A DNA stretch of 64,000 bases from assembly GCA_002692965.1 (NCBI GenBank), contig NZNC01000017.1:62001-126000 (forward strand). The letters are read 5' to 3'. The notes under the pieces were generated by a model. That model worked only from the letters and a program-made list of their open reading frames with translations. It searched no databases and was not told where the DNA came from. Shown here in pieces: positions 9,128 to 17,165 of the stretch; positions within the stretch are counted from its first letter, which is position 1, and each line of letters opens with the position of its first letter. The position numbers and the translations under genes were made by a program. This DNA is from Haliea sp. GTDB lineage: Bacteria > Pseudomonadota > Gammaproteobacteria > Pseudomonadales > Halieaceae.

Positions 9128-9239
9128 GGGAGATACGGCTACAGGCCGGTTTGGGACCGTCGGCGACAGGGACGTCGCCGTCGAGCTTACAGGGATGTAT
9201 TCACAGCGTGTCCCAAACCGGCCTGTAGCCGTATCTCCC
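9128..9239. repeat. Palindromic element B: second 30-bp perfect inverted repeat with the same core, opposite orientation
   Basis: The arm at 9128-9157 (starts GGGAGATACG, ends TTGGGAC) is perfectly complementary to 9210-9239. The outer 25 bases of the arm are different from those of element A. The 52-base loop, read on the reverse strand, contains ACGCTGTGAATAC then ATCCCTGTAAGCTCG, nearly identical to the core of A. Both elements thus share the inner GGGAC/GTCCC border and core while having locus-specific outer arms. It ends 22 bases before the 3' end of the next gene. Confidence 0.9.
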
Positions 9240-9260
9240 GGGCCCGATCAAAAAGACCGT

Positions 9261-9968
9261 CTAGCGATAGGTGACCAGGTCTTCGCCGCGCTGGCCGCCG
9301 AGGACCTGGAGGAAGGAGCGGTCGTTGAAATAGGACAGCGACACCTTGTCGCCGCTGTAGAAGAACTGGGTGACCGAGGCGTTGAAGATGGGCTCGTAAA
9401 AGCGGTAGGTGTGGCTGCCGTCGAGGCCCAGGACCTGGCTGACCGCGGTGGCGATGGTGCCGCCGGAGGTGAAGATGGCCACGGTCTTGCCGCTACCCTG
9501 GGCGGCCATCACCTCGCGCAGACCGGCCATCACCTGGTCGCGGTAGTCCGGCCAGCTCTGGATGCGCGGCTCACTGCATTCGGCGGATGTCCAATGGGTG
9601 AACACGGCCTCGATCACCTTCTGGTAGTCCTTGCTACGCTTCAGGCCGGTGTCCACCAGGTCCTGGATATGCGGCTGCTGGCGTGCGACGACCGGTGTCA
9701 GGTAGTGGATCTGCTCGTCGTTGTTGACCTCGTTGAAACGTGCGTCCACCTGCAGGAGTGGCGCCTCGGGCTGGCTGGCCAGGGCCAGCTGCGCGGTGTC
9801 CTGCTGCCGCTGCAGGCTGCCACTGTAGGCGGCATCCAGGTGGATGCCGTGGTCGCGAAGATAGTGCCCCAGCACCTCCGCCTGACGGCGGCCGAGGTCG
9901 GAGAGACGATCGTAATGGTCGGTGCCAAAGGAAGCCTGACCGTGGCGAATCAGGTAAAGCGTTGCCAT
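9261..9968 (-). CDS. Histidine phosphatase family protein (phosphoglycerate-mutase-like)
   Basis: A 235-residue member of the RHG superfamily. The ATG at 9968 (MATLYLIRHGQ) places the catalytic RHG motif at residues 8-10, as usual; the frame stays open upstream but without family similarity. A second catalytic His is not seen in the usual GGT/HG context: the segment IFTSGGTIATAV has Ser-Gly-Gly where many members have His-Gly-Gly. Substrate unknown; these are often broad phosphatases. It lies downstream of the SDR gene on the same strand, 43 bases away, and may be the last gene of that operon. Confidence 0.85.
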   Translation of the reverse strand: MATLYLIRHGQASFGTDHYDRLSDLGRRQAEVLGHYLRDHGIHLDAAYSGSLQRQQDTAQLALASQPEAPLLQVDARFNEVNNDEQIHYLTPVVARQQPHIQDLVDTGLKRSKDYQKVIEAVFTHWTSAECSEPRIQSWPDYRDQVMAGLREVMAAQGSGKTVAIFTSGGTIATAVSQVLGLDGSHTYRFYEPIFNASVTQFFYSGDKVSLSYFNDRSFLQVLGGQRGEDLVTYR

Positions 9969-10011
9969 GGGTGTCCTGTCGAAAATTCGGGAGTTTCGGG
10001 CCCAACCCGAG

Positions 10012-10803
10012 TCAGAGTTCGGGGTGGGGGTACTGTCGGCGCAGCTTGCGCATGCCGCCGAGCCAGCGGTCGTAGTCAGCCGCCTTGCGTGCACGGTAGG
10101 TTTCCACCTGGGCGTGGGGCAGTATCAGGAAGCGCTCTGCGGCGAGCCCCTGGATCGTGGCCTCGGCCACCTGCTCGGGACTGAGCACACCATCGACGCC
10201 GGCGGTGCCGCCGTCCTCAAGGCTGCCGATCATCCGCGTCGCGACGGCCTGCGGGCACAAGACCGAAACCTTGATGCCATCGTCGCCGTGGGTAATCGCC
10301 AGCGCTTCGGCGAAGCCGATCGCCGCGTGCTTGCTGGTCGAATAGGCCGCATCGCCGACCTGGTTGAGCAGGCCGGCCGCAGAGGCCGTGTTGAGAAAGT
10401 AGCCTTCACCTCGCTCCAGCATGCCCGGCAGGCAGGCACGGGCAGCATACACGTGGGCCATCACGTGGATCTCCCACATGCGCTGCCAGGTACTGTTGGG
10501 CGCGGATGTCGCCCACCAGGGCTCGCCATCACCGGCAATGATGCCGGCGTTACTGCAGAACAGATCGATGCGGCCGTGGCGTGCCTCGACGCTGTGCACC
10601 AGCTCCGCCAGCGCGGCCTCATCCGTCACATCCAGTGCGTGGGCTTCGCCGTCAACCTCCCGCGCTACCGCATCGGCGCTCTCCTGCTCGAGGTCCGCCA
10701 CGACCACCTGTCGGGCGCCCTCCCGGTGGAAACGCTCGCACAGGGCACGACCAATCCCATTGCCGCCCCCGGTCACCACCACCACGCGGTCGGCCAGCTG
10801 CAT
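10012..10803 (-). CDS. Short-chain dehydrogenase/reductase (SDR)
   Basis: A 263-residue classical SDR. It has the NAD(P)-binding TGGGNGIG near residue 11, ADLEQ after the second strand (Asp suggests NAD preference), the NAG motif in CSNAGI and the catalytic YSTSK near residue 154. The start codon at 10803 overlaps the stop of the upstream LLM oxidoreductase (ATGA), so the genes are co-translated. It probably oxidises a hydroxy-acyl or alcohol intermediate in the pathway of the neighbouring acyl-CoA dehydrogenases; the substrate cannot be read from the sequence. Confidence 0.9.
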   Translation of the reverse strand: MQLADRVVVVTGGGNGIGRALCERFHREGARQVVVADLEQESADAVAREVDGEAHALDVTDEAALAELVHSVEARHGRIDLFCSNAGIIAGDGEPWWATSAPNSTWQRMWEIHVMAHVYAARACLPGMLERGEGYFLNTASAAGLLNQVGDAAYSTSKHAAIGFAEALAITHGDDGIKVSVLCPQAVATRMIGSLEDGGTAGVDGVLSPEQVAEATIQGLAAERFLILPHAQVETYRARKAADYDRWLGGMRKLRRQYPHPEL

Positions 10804-11843
10804 CAGAGCAGCTCCTCGGCAAACAGTTCCAGCACCTCGGGGTCGTGAACGCCCAGCAGCATGGTGCCCACCTCCCCGCGCTGCCCGGCCGCCTTCCAGG
10901 CACCGAGGCGCTCGCGAATCCGCTCCTTCGGCCCCACCAGGGCCACCTCGTCGAGCAGGGCAGTGGGTACCGCCGCTTCCGCCTCTGCCTTCTTGCCCGC
11001 TAGGTAGAGTTCCTGGATGCGGGCGGCCTCATCCGCATAACCGAGGCGGGAGGCGTAATCGTTGTAGAAGTTCTTGTCCTTGGCCCCCATACCGCCGATG
11101 TACAGCGCCAGCCAGGGGCGCAGGGCATCGAAGGCCGCATCCAGGTCGTCGTTCATGGAGACCGACACGAAAGGTGCGACATCAAAGCCCTTGAGACTCT
11201 TGCCATTGCCCGCCTTGTCAAAGCCCTTCTGCAAGTGCTCGCCCAGGATGTCGAACTTGTTCGGGTCCATCCACACCGGAAAAACACCGTCGGCCACTTC
11301 GCCCGCGCAGCGCAGGCCTGCGGGTGTAATGGATGCGGTATAGATCGGGATGTCGGGGTTGCCCTCAAGAATGGACTTGAGGGGTTTGCCAAGGCCCGTG
11401 GTACCAGGGCCGATGTTCGGCAGCTGATACATCTCGCCGTCGAAGGTGACCGGTCCCTGGCGGGCCATGATCTGGCGCATGATCTGGATGTACTCGCGGG
11501 TGCGGGTCACCGGTTTGCCGTAGGGGACACCGTGCCAGCCCTCGACCACCTGGGGCCCGGAGGCGCCGAGACCGACGATGAAACGCCCGTTGGAAAGCTG
11601 GTCCAGGGACATGGCAGTCATCGCGCACATGGCCGGGGTGCGGGCGGGCATCTGCATGATGGCCGTGCCCACCTTGATTTTCGTGGTGTGCGCCAGCACC
11701 CAGGTCGCGGTCGTCACCGAATCGTTGCCGTAGGCCTCGGCGGTCCACACCGAGTCATAGCCCATGGATTCCGCGCGGCGGATCAGCTCCAGGGGAATAT
11801 CGATGTGCTTGCCGGAGTAGCCCAGCAGAATACCCAGTTTCAT
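10803..11843 (-). CDS. LLM-class flavin-dependent (F420/FMN) oxidoreductase
   Basis: A 346-residue luciferase-like monooxygenase-fold protein. The N-terminus LGILLGYSGKHI and RAESMGYDSVWTAEAYGNDS is typical of the LLM class often labelled F420-dependent, as are GRFIVGLGASGPQVVEGWHG and the C-terminal GPKERIRERLGAW. A GGAG ribosome site precedes the ATG. It overlaps both neighbours by a few bases (stop/start overlaps at 10803 and 11843), giving a tight run of acyl-CoA dehydrogenase, LLM and SDR genes. The cofactor (F420 or FMN) and substrate are not determinable here. Confidence 0.9.
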   Translation of the reverse strand: MKLGILLGYSGKHIDIPLELIRRAESMGYDSVWTAEAYGNDSVTTATWVLAHTTKIKVGTAIMQMPARTPAMCAMTAMSLDQLSNGRFIVGLGASGPQVVEGWHGVPYGKPVTRTREYIQIMRQIMARQGPVTFDGEMYQLPNIGPGTTGLGKPLKSILEGNPDIPIYTASITPAGLRCAGEVADGVFPVWMDPNKFDILGEHLQKGFDKAGNGKSLKGFDVAPFVSVSMNDDLDAAFDALRPWLALYIGGMGAKDKNFYNDYASRLGYADEAARIQELYLAGKKAEAEAAVPTALLDEVALVGPKERIRERLGAWKAAGQRGEVGTMLLGVHDPEVLELFAEELL

Positions 11844-13000
11844 GATCTGTTATCTCCATCTCGGGGTGCGTAGCGCAGGCGATTGAATTGTGCCTGATGC
11901 CAGTCGCCATTGCCAAAGGTGGCGATGATCATCATCAGGCGCTTGGCATAGTGGCCGATATCCAGCTCGTCGGTAATACCCATGCCGCCGTGGAGCTGTA
12001 TCGCCTCGCCGTAGATCTGCTTGCCGGCGCGATCCACCATCACCTTGAGCGCATGCAGGTTCAGCCGCGCCTCGGGGTCCCCCGACTCCAGCGCACACAC
12101 CGCCCGGTAGAGCAGCGAACGCACCTGCTCGCAGGCCATGAAGGTATCCACCATGCGGTGCTGCAGAGCCTGGAAACTGCCGATCGGCACGCCAAACTGC
12201 TTGCGGGTCTTGGTGTACTCCAGGGTCTTGGCATTCAGCTGGCTCATGATGCCCAGGGCTTCGGCGCCCAGGGCCACCAGGGCCGTATCCACCACCGGGT
12301 CGATGATGGCCATGGCCTGGTCCCGCTCACCCACCAGGGCGTCGGCCGGCACACGCACATTCTTCAACACGAAGTTGGCCACCCGCTGCCCGTCCATCAT
12401 CGGGTAATCCAGACGCTCGAGGCCGGCGGCATCCGCCGGCACCAGGAACAGGCTGATACCCTCCCGCTCGAACTGACCGCCGGCCGTGCGCGCCGTGACG
12501 ATCAGCTGGTCCGCGTTGGCGCCGTTCAGGACCACGACCTTTTCGCCGTTGAGCCGGAAACCCTCGCCGTCCGGCTCGGCTCGGGTGGCGACATCCATCA
12601 TCTCGAAACGGCTCTGCCGCTCGAGGAAGGCAAAGGCACCCTGGCACCCGCCCTCGATGATCCTGGGCAGCCACTCGCTGCGCTGGGCCTCCGTGCCGCC
12701 ACGCTCCAGCAAGCCGCCAAACAGCAGCACGGTCGCCAGGTAAGGCTCCAGGACCAGGCCCTTGCCCAGCTCCTCCATGATGACCAGGGTATCGACCGGG
12801 CCGCCGCCAAAACCGCCGTGTTCCTCGGCAAAGGGCACGGAGAGCCAGCCCAGCTCGGCAAAAGTCTGCCAGACCTCGGCACTCATGCCCTGTTCGGAGG
12901 CGGCAATTTGCCGGCGGGTATCGAAGGAATAGCTGTCCTGGACGAAGCGCGCCACGCTGTCCCGCAGCATCCCCTGTTCTTCAGTGAAATCAAAGTTCAT
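11840..13000 (-). CDS. Acyl-CoA dehydrogenase family protein
   Basis: A 386-residue flavoprotein of the acyl-CoA dehydrogenase fold. N-terminal MNFDFTEEQGMLRDSVARF, central FRLNGEKVVVLNGANAD and C-terminal QLHGGMGITDELDIGHYAKR are characteristic. The catalytic base position cannot be assigned with certainty by eye. It lies downstream of a second acyl-CoA dehydrogenase (gap 24 bases) and overlaps the LLM gene. Pairs of unlike ACADs encoded side by side often form heteromeric enzymes acting on steroid or branched acyl-CoA in actinobacteria and proteobacteria; applying that here is inference. Confidence 0.92.
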   Translation of the reverse strand: MNFDFTEEQGMLRDSVARFVQDSYSFDTRRQIAASEQGMSAEVWQTFAELGWLSVPFAEEHGGFGGGPVDTLVIMEELGKGLVLEPYLATVLLFGGLLERGGTEAQRSEWLPRIIEGGCQGAFAFLERQSRFEMMDVATRAEPDGEGFRLNGEKVVVLNGANADQLIVTARTAGGQFEREGISLFLVPADAAGLERLDYPMMDGQRVANFVLKNVRVPADALVGERDQAMAIIDPVVDTALVALGAEALGIMSQLNAKTLEYTKTRKQFGVPIGSFQALQHRMVDTFMACEQVRSLLYRAVCALESGDPEARLNLHALKVMVDRAGKQIYGEAIQLHGGMGITDELDIGHYAKRLMMIIATFGNGDWHQAQFNRLRYAPRDGDNRS

Positions 13001-13024
13001 GGTGCTAACCTCGCTTGTCCGGGA

Positions 13025-14203
13025 TCACAGGCCCAGCACGGCCTTGGCAATGATGTTCTTCTGGATTTCGTTGGAGCCGCCGTAGATGGTGGCCGCGCGG
13101 CCGTACATGTAGGATTGCCGCGCGGCACTGCCGAACTCGTGGCCCAGCTGTTCCGGGGTCAGGGCGTTGGGCAACACGCCCTGGTAGTAGGCCGCCAGCT
13201 CCATGCGCAGCTCCTGCACCGACTGCTGCATCTCGGTGCCGCGGATCTTCAGCAGCGAAGACTCCGCCCCCGGCGCGTGCCCGGCAGCCACTGTCGCCAG
13301 CACCCGCAGTTCGGTGAACTCCAGGGCCATCAGCTCGATTTCCACATCCGACAGGCGCTGCTGGAACAGCGGGTCCTCGATCAGTGGCCTGCCGCCATTG
13401 ACCTCGAGCGCGGCACTGCGTTTGACCTCGGCCAGGATGCGCTTGCAATCCGCCACCCCGGCGATAGCGGTGCGTTCGTGAGCCAGCAGTGCCTTGGCGT
13501 AGGTCCAACCCTTGTTCTCTTCGCCAATCCGGTTGGCCACCGGCACCCGCACATCGTTGAACTCGACTTCGTTCAAACTGTGGTGGTTGTCGATGGAGTG
13601 GATCGGGTTGACCTTAATGCCCGGTGAATTCATGTCGATCAGCAGGAAACTGATACCGTCCTGTTTCTTGCCCTCGCTGCTGGTGCGCACCAGGCAGAAG
13701 ATCCAGTCAGCGTACTGGGCGTAACTGGTCCAGATCTTGGCGCCATTGACCACATACTCGTCGCCTTCTCGCTCTGCGCGGGTCTTCAGGGAGGCGAGAT
13801 CGGAACCGGCGCCGGGCTCGGAATAGCCCTGGCACCACCAGTCTTCACTCTTGAGGATGCCCGGCAGGAAGCGCTGTTTCTGCTCGTCACTGCCGAAGGT
13901 ATAGATGACCGGCCCCACCATGTTGATGCCGAAGGGAATGACATCGCGGATTCCGGCGCTGCTGCGCTCGGTCTCGTAGATGTACTTCTGCGTCGCAGTC
14001 CAGCCTGTGCCGCCGTACTCCCGCGGCCAGTTGGGCGCAATCCAGCCCTGCTCGTAGAGGCGCCGCTGCCAGTCGATCACGGCGTCCTTGAAGGTTTCCT
14101 GGTCCTGCAGGCGCGCCTGCAGTTCCGCGTCCCAGGCCTGGTCAAAAAAGGCCCGAACCTCGTCGCGGAAGGCGTTTTCCTCGGGGGTGAAGCGGGTATC
14201 CAT
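13025..14203 (-). CDS. Acyl-CoA dehydrogenase family protein
   Basis: A 392-residue ACAD. The FAD-binding segment CQGYSEPGAGSDLASLKT, the IWTSYAQYADW motif and C-terminal GRAATIYGGSNEIQKNIIAK are typical. The ATG at 14203 has AGGAGG seven bases upstream. It is the first gene of the apparent operon acad-acad-LLM-SDR-(histidine phosphatase). It dehydrogenates an acyl-CoA at the alpha-beta position and passes electrons to ETF. Possible heteromeric partner of the following ACAD (inference). Confidence 0.93.
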   Translation of the reverse strand: MDTRFTPEENAFRDEVRAFFDQAWDAELQARLQDQETFKDAVIDWQRRLYEQGWIAPNWPREYGGTGWTATQKYIYETERSSAGIRDVIPFGINMVGPVIYTFGSDEQKQRFLPGILKSEDWWCQGYSEPGAGSDLASLKTRAEREGDEYVVNGAKIWTSYAQYADWIFCLVRTSSEGKKQDGISFLLIDMNSPGIKVNPIHSIDNHHSLNEVEFNDVRVPVANRIGEENKGWTYAKALLAHERTAIAGVADCKRILAEVKRSAALEVNGGRPLIEDPLFQQRLSDVEIELMALEFTELRVLATVAAGHAPGAESSLLKIRGTEMQQSVQELRMELAAYYQGVLPNALTPEQLGHEFGSAARQSYMYGRAATIYGGSNEIQKNIIAKAVLGL

Positions 14204-14474
14204 GGCATGTCCTCCTGTGGCAGCGGTCAGGCTGAATTTGAACCCTGAGTATGTTTTTCATCATGGGAGCATGTACAGTAGCCGGATTCATCCCCGGAGA
14301 CAAGCCGGGCCCGCCCGGTGCCGCCCGACAAACCTGGGCGGGCCGAGGCGCACGTCGATGCGCCCGAGGTTGGCAAAAACGGGAACTGGGTCATAGTTTC
14401 GGACTTTCGAGCTGTGCCTGAGCAGCCGACCTGTGCATGCTGGCAGTAACACTCGGGAGGGGGGTGGACCGGTG
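14204..14474. promoter_or_regulatory. Divergent promoter region between the acyl-CoA operon and the OmpA-kinase-CHAT-TPS operon
   Basis: 271 bases without a supported gene separate the two divergent operons. An AGGAGG and a GGAGGGGGG ribosome site sit at either edge. I see GC-rich DNA with no clear -10/-35 pair or palindromic operator. Confidence 0.4.
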
Positions 14475-15377
14475 ATGCGGGAGTGCATGCTCACATTGGC
14501 AATCACGATGATTGCCGGCAGCGCGTGGGGCAGCCCCCAGGGCATTCCCTGTGACGACGGCAAACGCTATTACACCCTGGCCCGGGAGGCGGGGTCAGCC
14601 CAGGACTTCACGGCCGCGAGTGACTGGTTGCGCAAGTCCGTCACCGCCTGTGACTCCTACGCCGCCTGGCACCTGCTGGGCACTGCCTACCAGAAACAGC
14701 GTCGGCTGGCCGAATCCCTGGACGCCTACGAACAGGCCGTCGTCCACGCGCCAACCCGCAACCAGGCCGCGCTGTCCATGGCCCGCTACGGCACGGTGCT
14801 GGCACTGAATGGTCAGCGCTTCGAAGCCCTGACCATGCTCGAGCGGGCCATCGACACGCACGCCAGCCCGCCCTCCTGGATCCGGGAGCACGCGAGAGAG
14901 CTGGACCGCAGCCTGGCGGAAGCCCCCGTCGCCAGCGAAAGCATCAAGCGCAGCCTGGCCAGTCAGGAATTCGGATTGCTGGCCCTGAATCGAATCAGTG
15001 CGAACGATGAGCCGGTCGAACCCGATCGTGCCCGCGTCCGCATTCCCATCAATTACAAGCTCGACAGCACCGAAATGGACGAACTCACCCGCGACAATAT
15101 CGAGGCACTTGGCCAGGCACTGGCCAGCAATGACTACGCGGACCGCTCTTTCACCCTGATAGGCCACACCGACGTGCGGGGTTCCCGGGCCTACAACCTC
15201 GCACTCTCCCAGCGCCGCGCCGCAGCGGCACGTGACACGCTGGAAGCCCGCTTCCCCGGCCTCAGAGGTCGCCTGCGCGTGTCCGGTGCCGGCGAATCGC
15301 GACCGCGCTACCCGGGAGAAGACCTGCCGGAATCCGACCACCGCCTCAATCGACGCCTGGAGGTGATCGTCAACTGA
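14475..15377 (+). CDS. OmpA-family protein with TPR-like region
   Basis: A 300-residue exported protein. The ATG at 14475 is chosen because it follows GGAGGGGGG and starts a signal peptide ending near SAWGS; an upstream ATG at 14433 would spoil the signal. Residues about 30-150 read as tetratricopeptide-like helices (WHLLGTAYQKQRRLAESLDA). Residues about 190-300 form an OmpA C-terminal peptidoglycan-binding domain with FTLIGHTDVRGSRAYNLALS and GAGESRPRYPGEDLPESDHR. Expected in the periplasm, anchored to peptidoglycan. First gene of a five-gene operon with the kinase 30 bases downstream. Confidence 0.88.
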   Translation: MRECMLTLAITMIAGSAWGSPQGIPCDDGKRYYTLAREAGSAQDFTAASDWLRKSVTACDSYAAWHLLGTAYQKQRRLAESLDAYEQAVVHAPTRNQAALSMARYGTVLALNGQRFEALTMLERAIDTHASPPSWIREHARELDRSLAEAPVASESIKRSLASQEFGLLALNRISANDEPVEPDRARVRIPINYKLDSTEMDELTRDNIEALGQALASNDYADRSFTLIGHTDVRGSRAYNLALSQRRAAAARDTLEARFPGLRGRLRVSGAGESRPRYPGEDLPESDHRLNRRLEVIVN

Positions 15378-15407
15378 CCCCGCAGCGGGCGCGACGGGAC
15401 TGAGGAC

Positions 15408-17165
15408 ATGAGCGATACGCCAACCGACATTCCCGGCTACAGCATCCAGCGCGAACTGGGGGCGGGCGGCATGGCCAGGGTATATCTGGCCCGACAGCTG
15501 AGCTTCGACAGACCGGTCGCCCTCAAAGTGATCTCCAGCCAGCTGGCCGGCAACCCGGAATTCAAGCGACGTTTCCTGCGCGAGGCGCGCATTGTCGGAC
15601 GCCTGTCACACCCTCACATCGTGCCTGTCTACGATGTCGGGGAACATGGCGGGGTTTTCTACCTGGCCATGGAGCTGTTTACCGGCGGCGATCTGCGCCA
15701 GCGCATGCACAACCCCCTGTCGGAATCGATGGCGCTGGACATTGCCCGCCAACTCGCCTCCGCACTGGGCTACGCGCACGACAAGGGCTTCGTGCACCGG
15801 GATATCAAACCGGACAACGTGTTGTTTCGCGAGTCGGGCGAGGCGGTGCTCACGGATTTCGGCATCGCCCGGCCCGCCCACGGCCAGCGTGACCTGACTG
15901 AAATCACCCAGGTTGAGTCCATCATCGGTTCACCACGCTACATGAGCCCGGAGCAGTCCATGGGACAGCCCCTGGACGGGCGTTCGGATATCTACAGCCT
16001 GGGCGTCATGCTCTACCAGATGCTTGTCGGCGAGGTACCCTTCCCCGGCCCAACCCCGGCGGAGCTGTCCATACAGCGACGCGACAACCAGCCGCCCTCA
16101 CTCCCGCCCCGTCTCGCACATCTGCAGCCCCTGCTCGACGGCATGCTTGCCTACCAACGGGAGCAACGCTTCGCGGACTGCCGCGCCCTGCTAGCGGCAC
16201 TCAGCACCGCACAGGCTTCCTCGGGCAGGCAAGCCGGCACGGCAGACAGCACCACGGTCATTGAGCCGCCGGGTGGCACCGTGCCAGTTGCTGGCCTCAG
16301 CAAGGCGGCGACCCTGGTCCGGCATCCAGCGGTCCGGTGGTCTGGCGCCGCCCTGGCAGCTGCGTTGGGCGCGCTAGCCTTGCTGCTCGTCCTGTCCGCA
16401 GAGGAACCGGCAGGGCCTGCTCGCGACAGCAAGGTGTCCGGCGCTGCGGTGGCACAGCCGGCTTCGCCGTCGGTGCAAGCCGATGGCCCTGAACCCGCGG
16501 CCAGCGAGGCGCTGGAAATACCGCCCGCCGGGGAATTCTTCGCCTTCTACGATGCCGTCAATAGCGGTCTGCCCGAGATCGAAAAATCCTTTGTCCAGGC
16601 GCACCCCGACAGCACACTGGCCCAGATTCTGCGCCTGAAGCTGCGCAGCGACCCCGCGGCATTCGACACCCTGCTCCAGCACGCCGACAGGGGAGTGGCT
16701 CGCGCCCAACTGATCGCCAGCGAGCTTCTCGATACCGGCTGGGCTGGCCAGCGGGATCCGGCACGCGCTCGCGAGTATGCCGCCCAGGCGGCGAGCAGCG
16801 GGAACCCCTTTGCCGAATATCACTACGCCACGCTCCTGCTGAACGGCGCCCGCACGGACAGTGAACGCCGCCGCGGCCTGCAGTTACTTGAGCAGTCCGC
16901 AGCTCAGGGTTTCTATCTGGCCCAGACCGTGCTCGCCAACCATTTGCTCGAAGGTCGCCTGCTGGACCGCGACATCCCACGGGGCCTGGCCCTGCTGGAA
17001 GCCGCCGGCGAGCAGGGGGACCGCCACGCCCTGTTCAATCTGGGAAAGCTGCTGGACGCCGGTCTCTACGTGGAACAGGCGGACCCGGCACGGGCCCGAC
17101 GCTACTTCAAGCGCGCGGGCGAGCTCGGCCTGATCCAGGCCAAGGACTATCTGAATGAACCCTGA
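15408..17165 (+). CDS. Membrane Ser/Thr protein kinase with C-terminal Sel1-like repeats
   Basis: A 585-residue Hanks-type kinase. The Gly-rich loop GAGGMARVYLAR is near residue 20, the ATP-binding Lys is in VALKVIS, the catalytic loop HRDIKPDN is near residue 130, DFG near 149 and SPRYMSPEQ in the activation segment: all essential residues are present. A membrane helix lies near 307-330 (GAALAAALGALALLLVL). Beyond it, in the predicted periplasm, residues about 440-585 carry Sel1-like repeats (AREYAAQAASSGNPFAEYHY, RRGLQLLEQSAAQGF, ARRYFKRAGELG). Its last 11 bases overlap the CHAT gene. It may phosphorylate cytoplasmic targets in response to envelope state (inference). Confidence 0.93.
   Translation: MSDTPTDIPGYSIQRELGAGGMARVYLARQLSFDRPVALKVISSQLAGNPEFKRRFLREARIVGRLSHPHIVPVYDVGEHGGVFYLAMELFTGGDLRQRMHNPLSESMALDIARQLASALGYAHDKGFVHRDIKPDNVLFRESGEAVLTDFGIARPAHGQRDLTEITQVESIIGSPRYMSPEQSMGQPLDGRSDIYSLGVMLYQMLVGEVPFPGPTPAELSIQRRDNQPPSLPPRLAHLQPLLDGMLAYQREQRFADCRALLAALSTAQASSGRQAGTADSTTVIEPPGGTVPVAGLSKAATLVRHPAVRWSGAALAAALGALALLLVLSAEEPAGPARDSKVSGAAVAQPASPSVQADGPEPAASEALEIPPAGEFFAFYDAVNSGLPEIEKSFVQAHPDSTLAQILRLKLRSDPAAFDTLLQHADRGVARAQLIASELLDTGWAGQRDPARAREYAAQAASSGNPFAEYHYATLLLNGARTDSERRRGLQLLEQSAAQGFYLAQTVLANHLLEGRLLDRDIPRGLALLEAAGEQGDRHALFNLGKLLDAGLYVEQADPARARRYFKRAGELGLIQAKDYLNEP

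Noticed and set aside
11888-13627. 579-codon open frame antisense to the two acyl-CoA dehydrogenase genes
   Set aside because: Spans two real genes and their junction on the other strand; composition is shadow-like (His/Gln/Leu rich) and no family motif is present.
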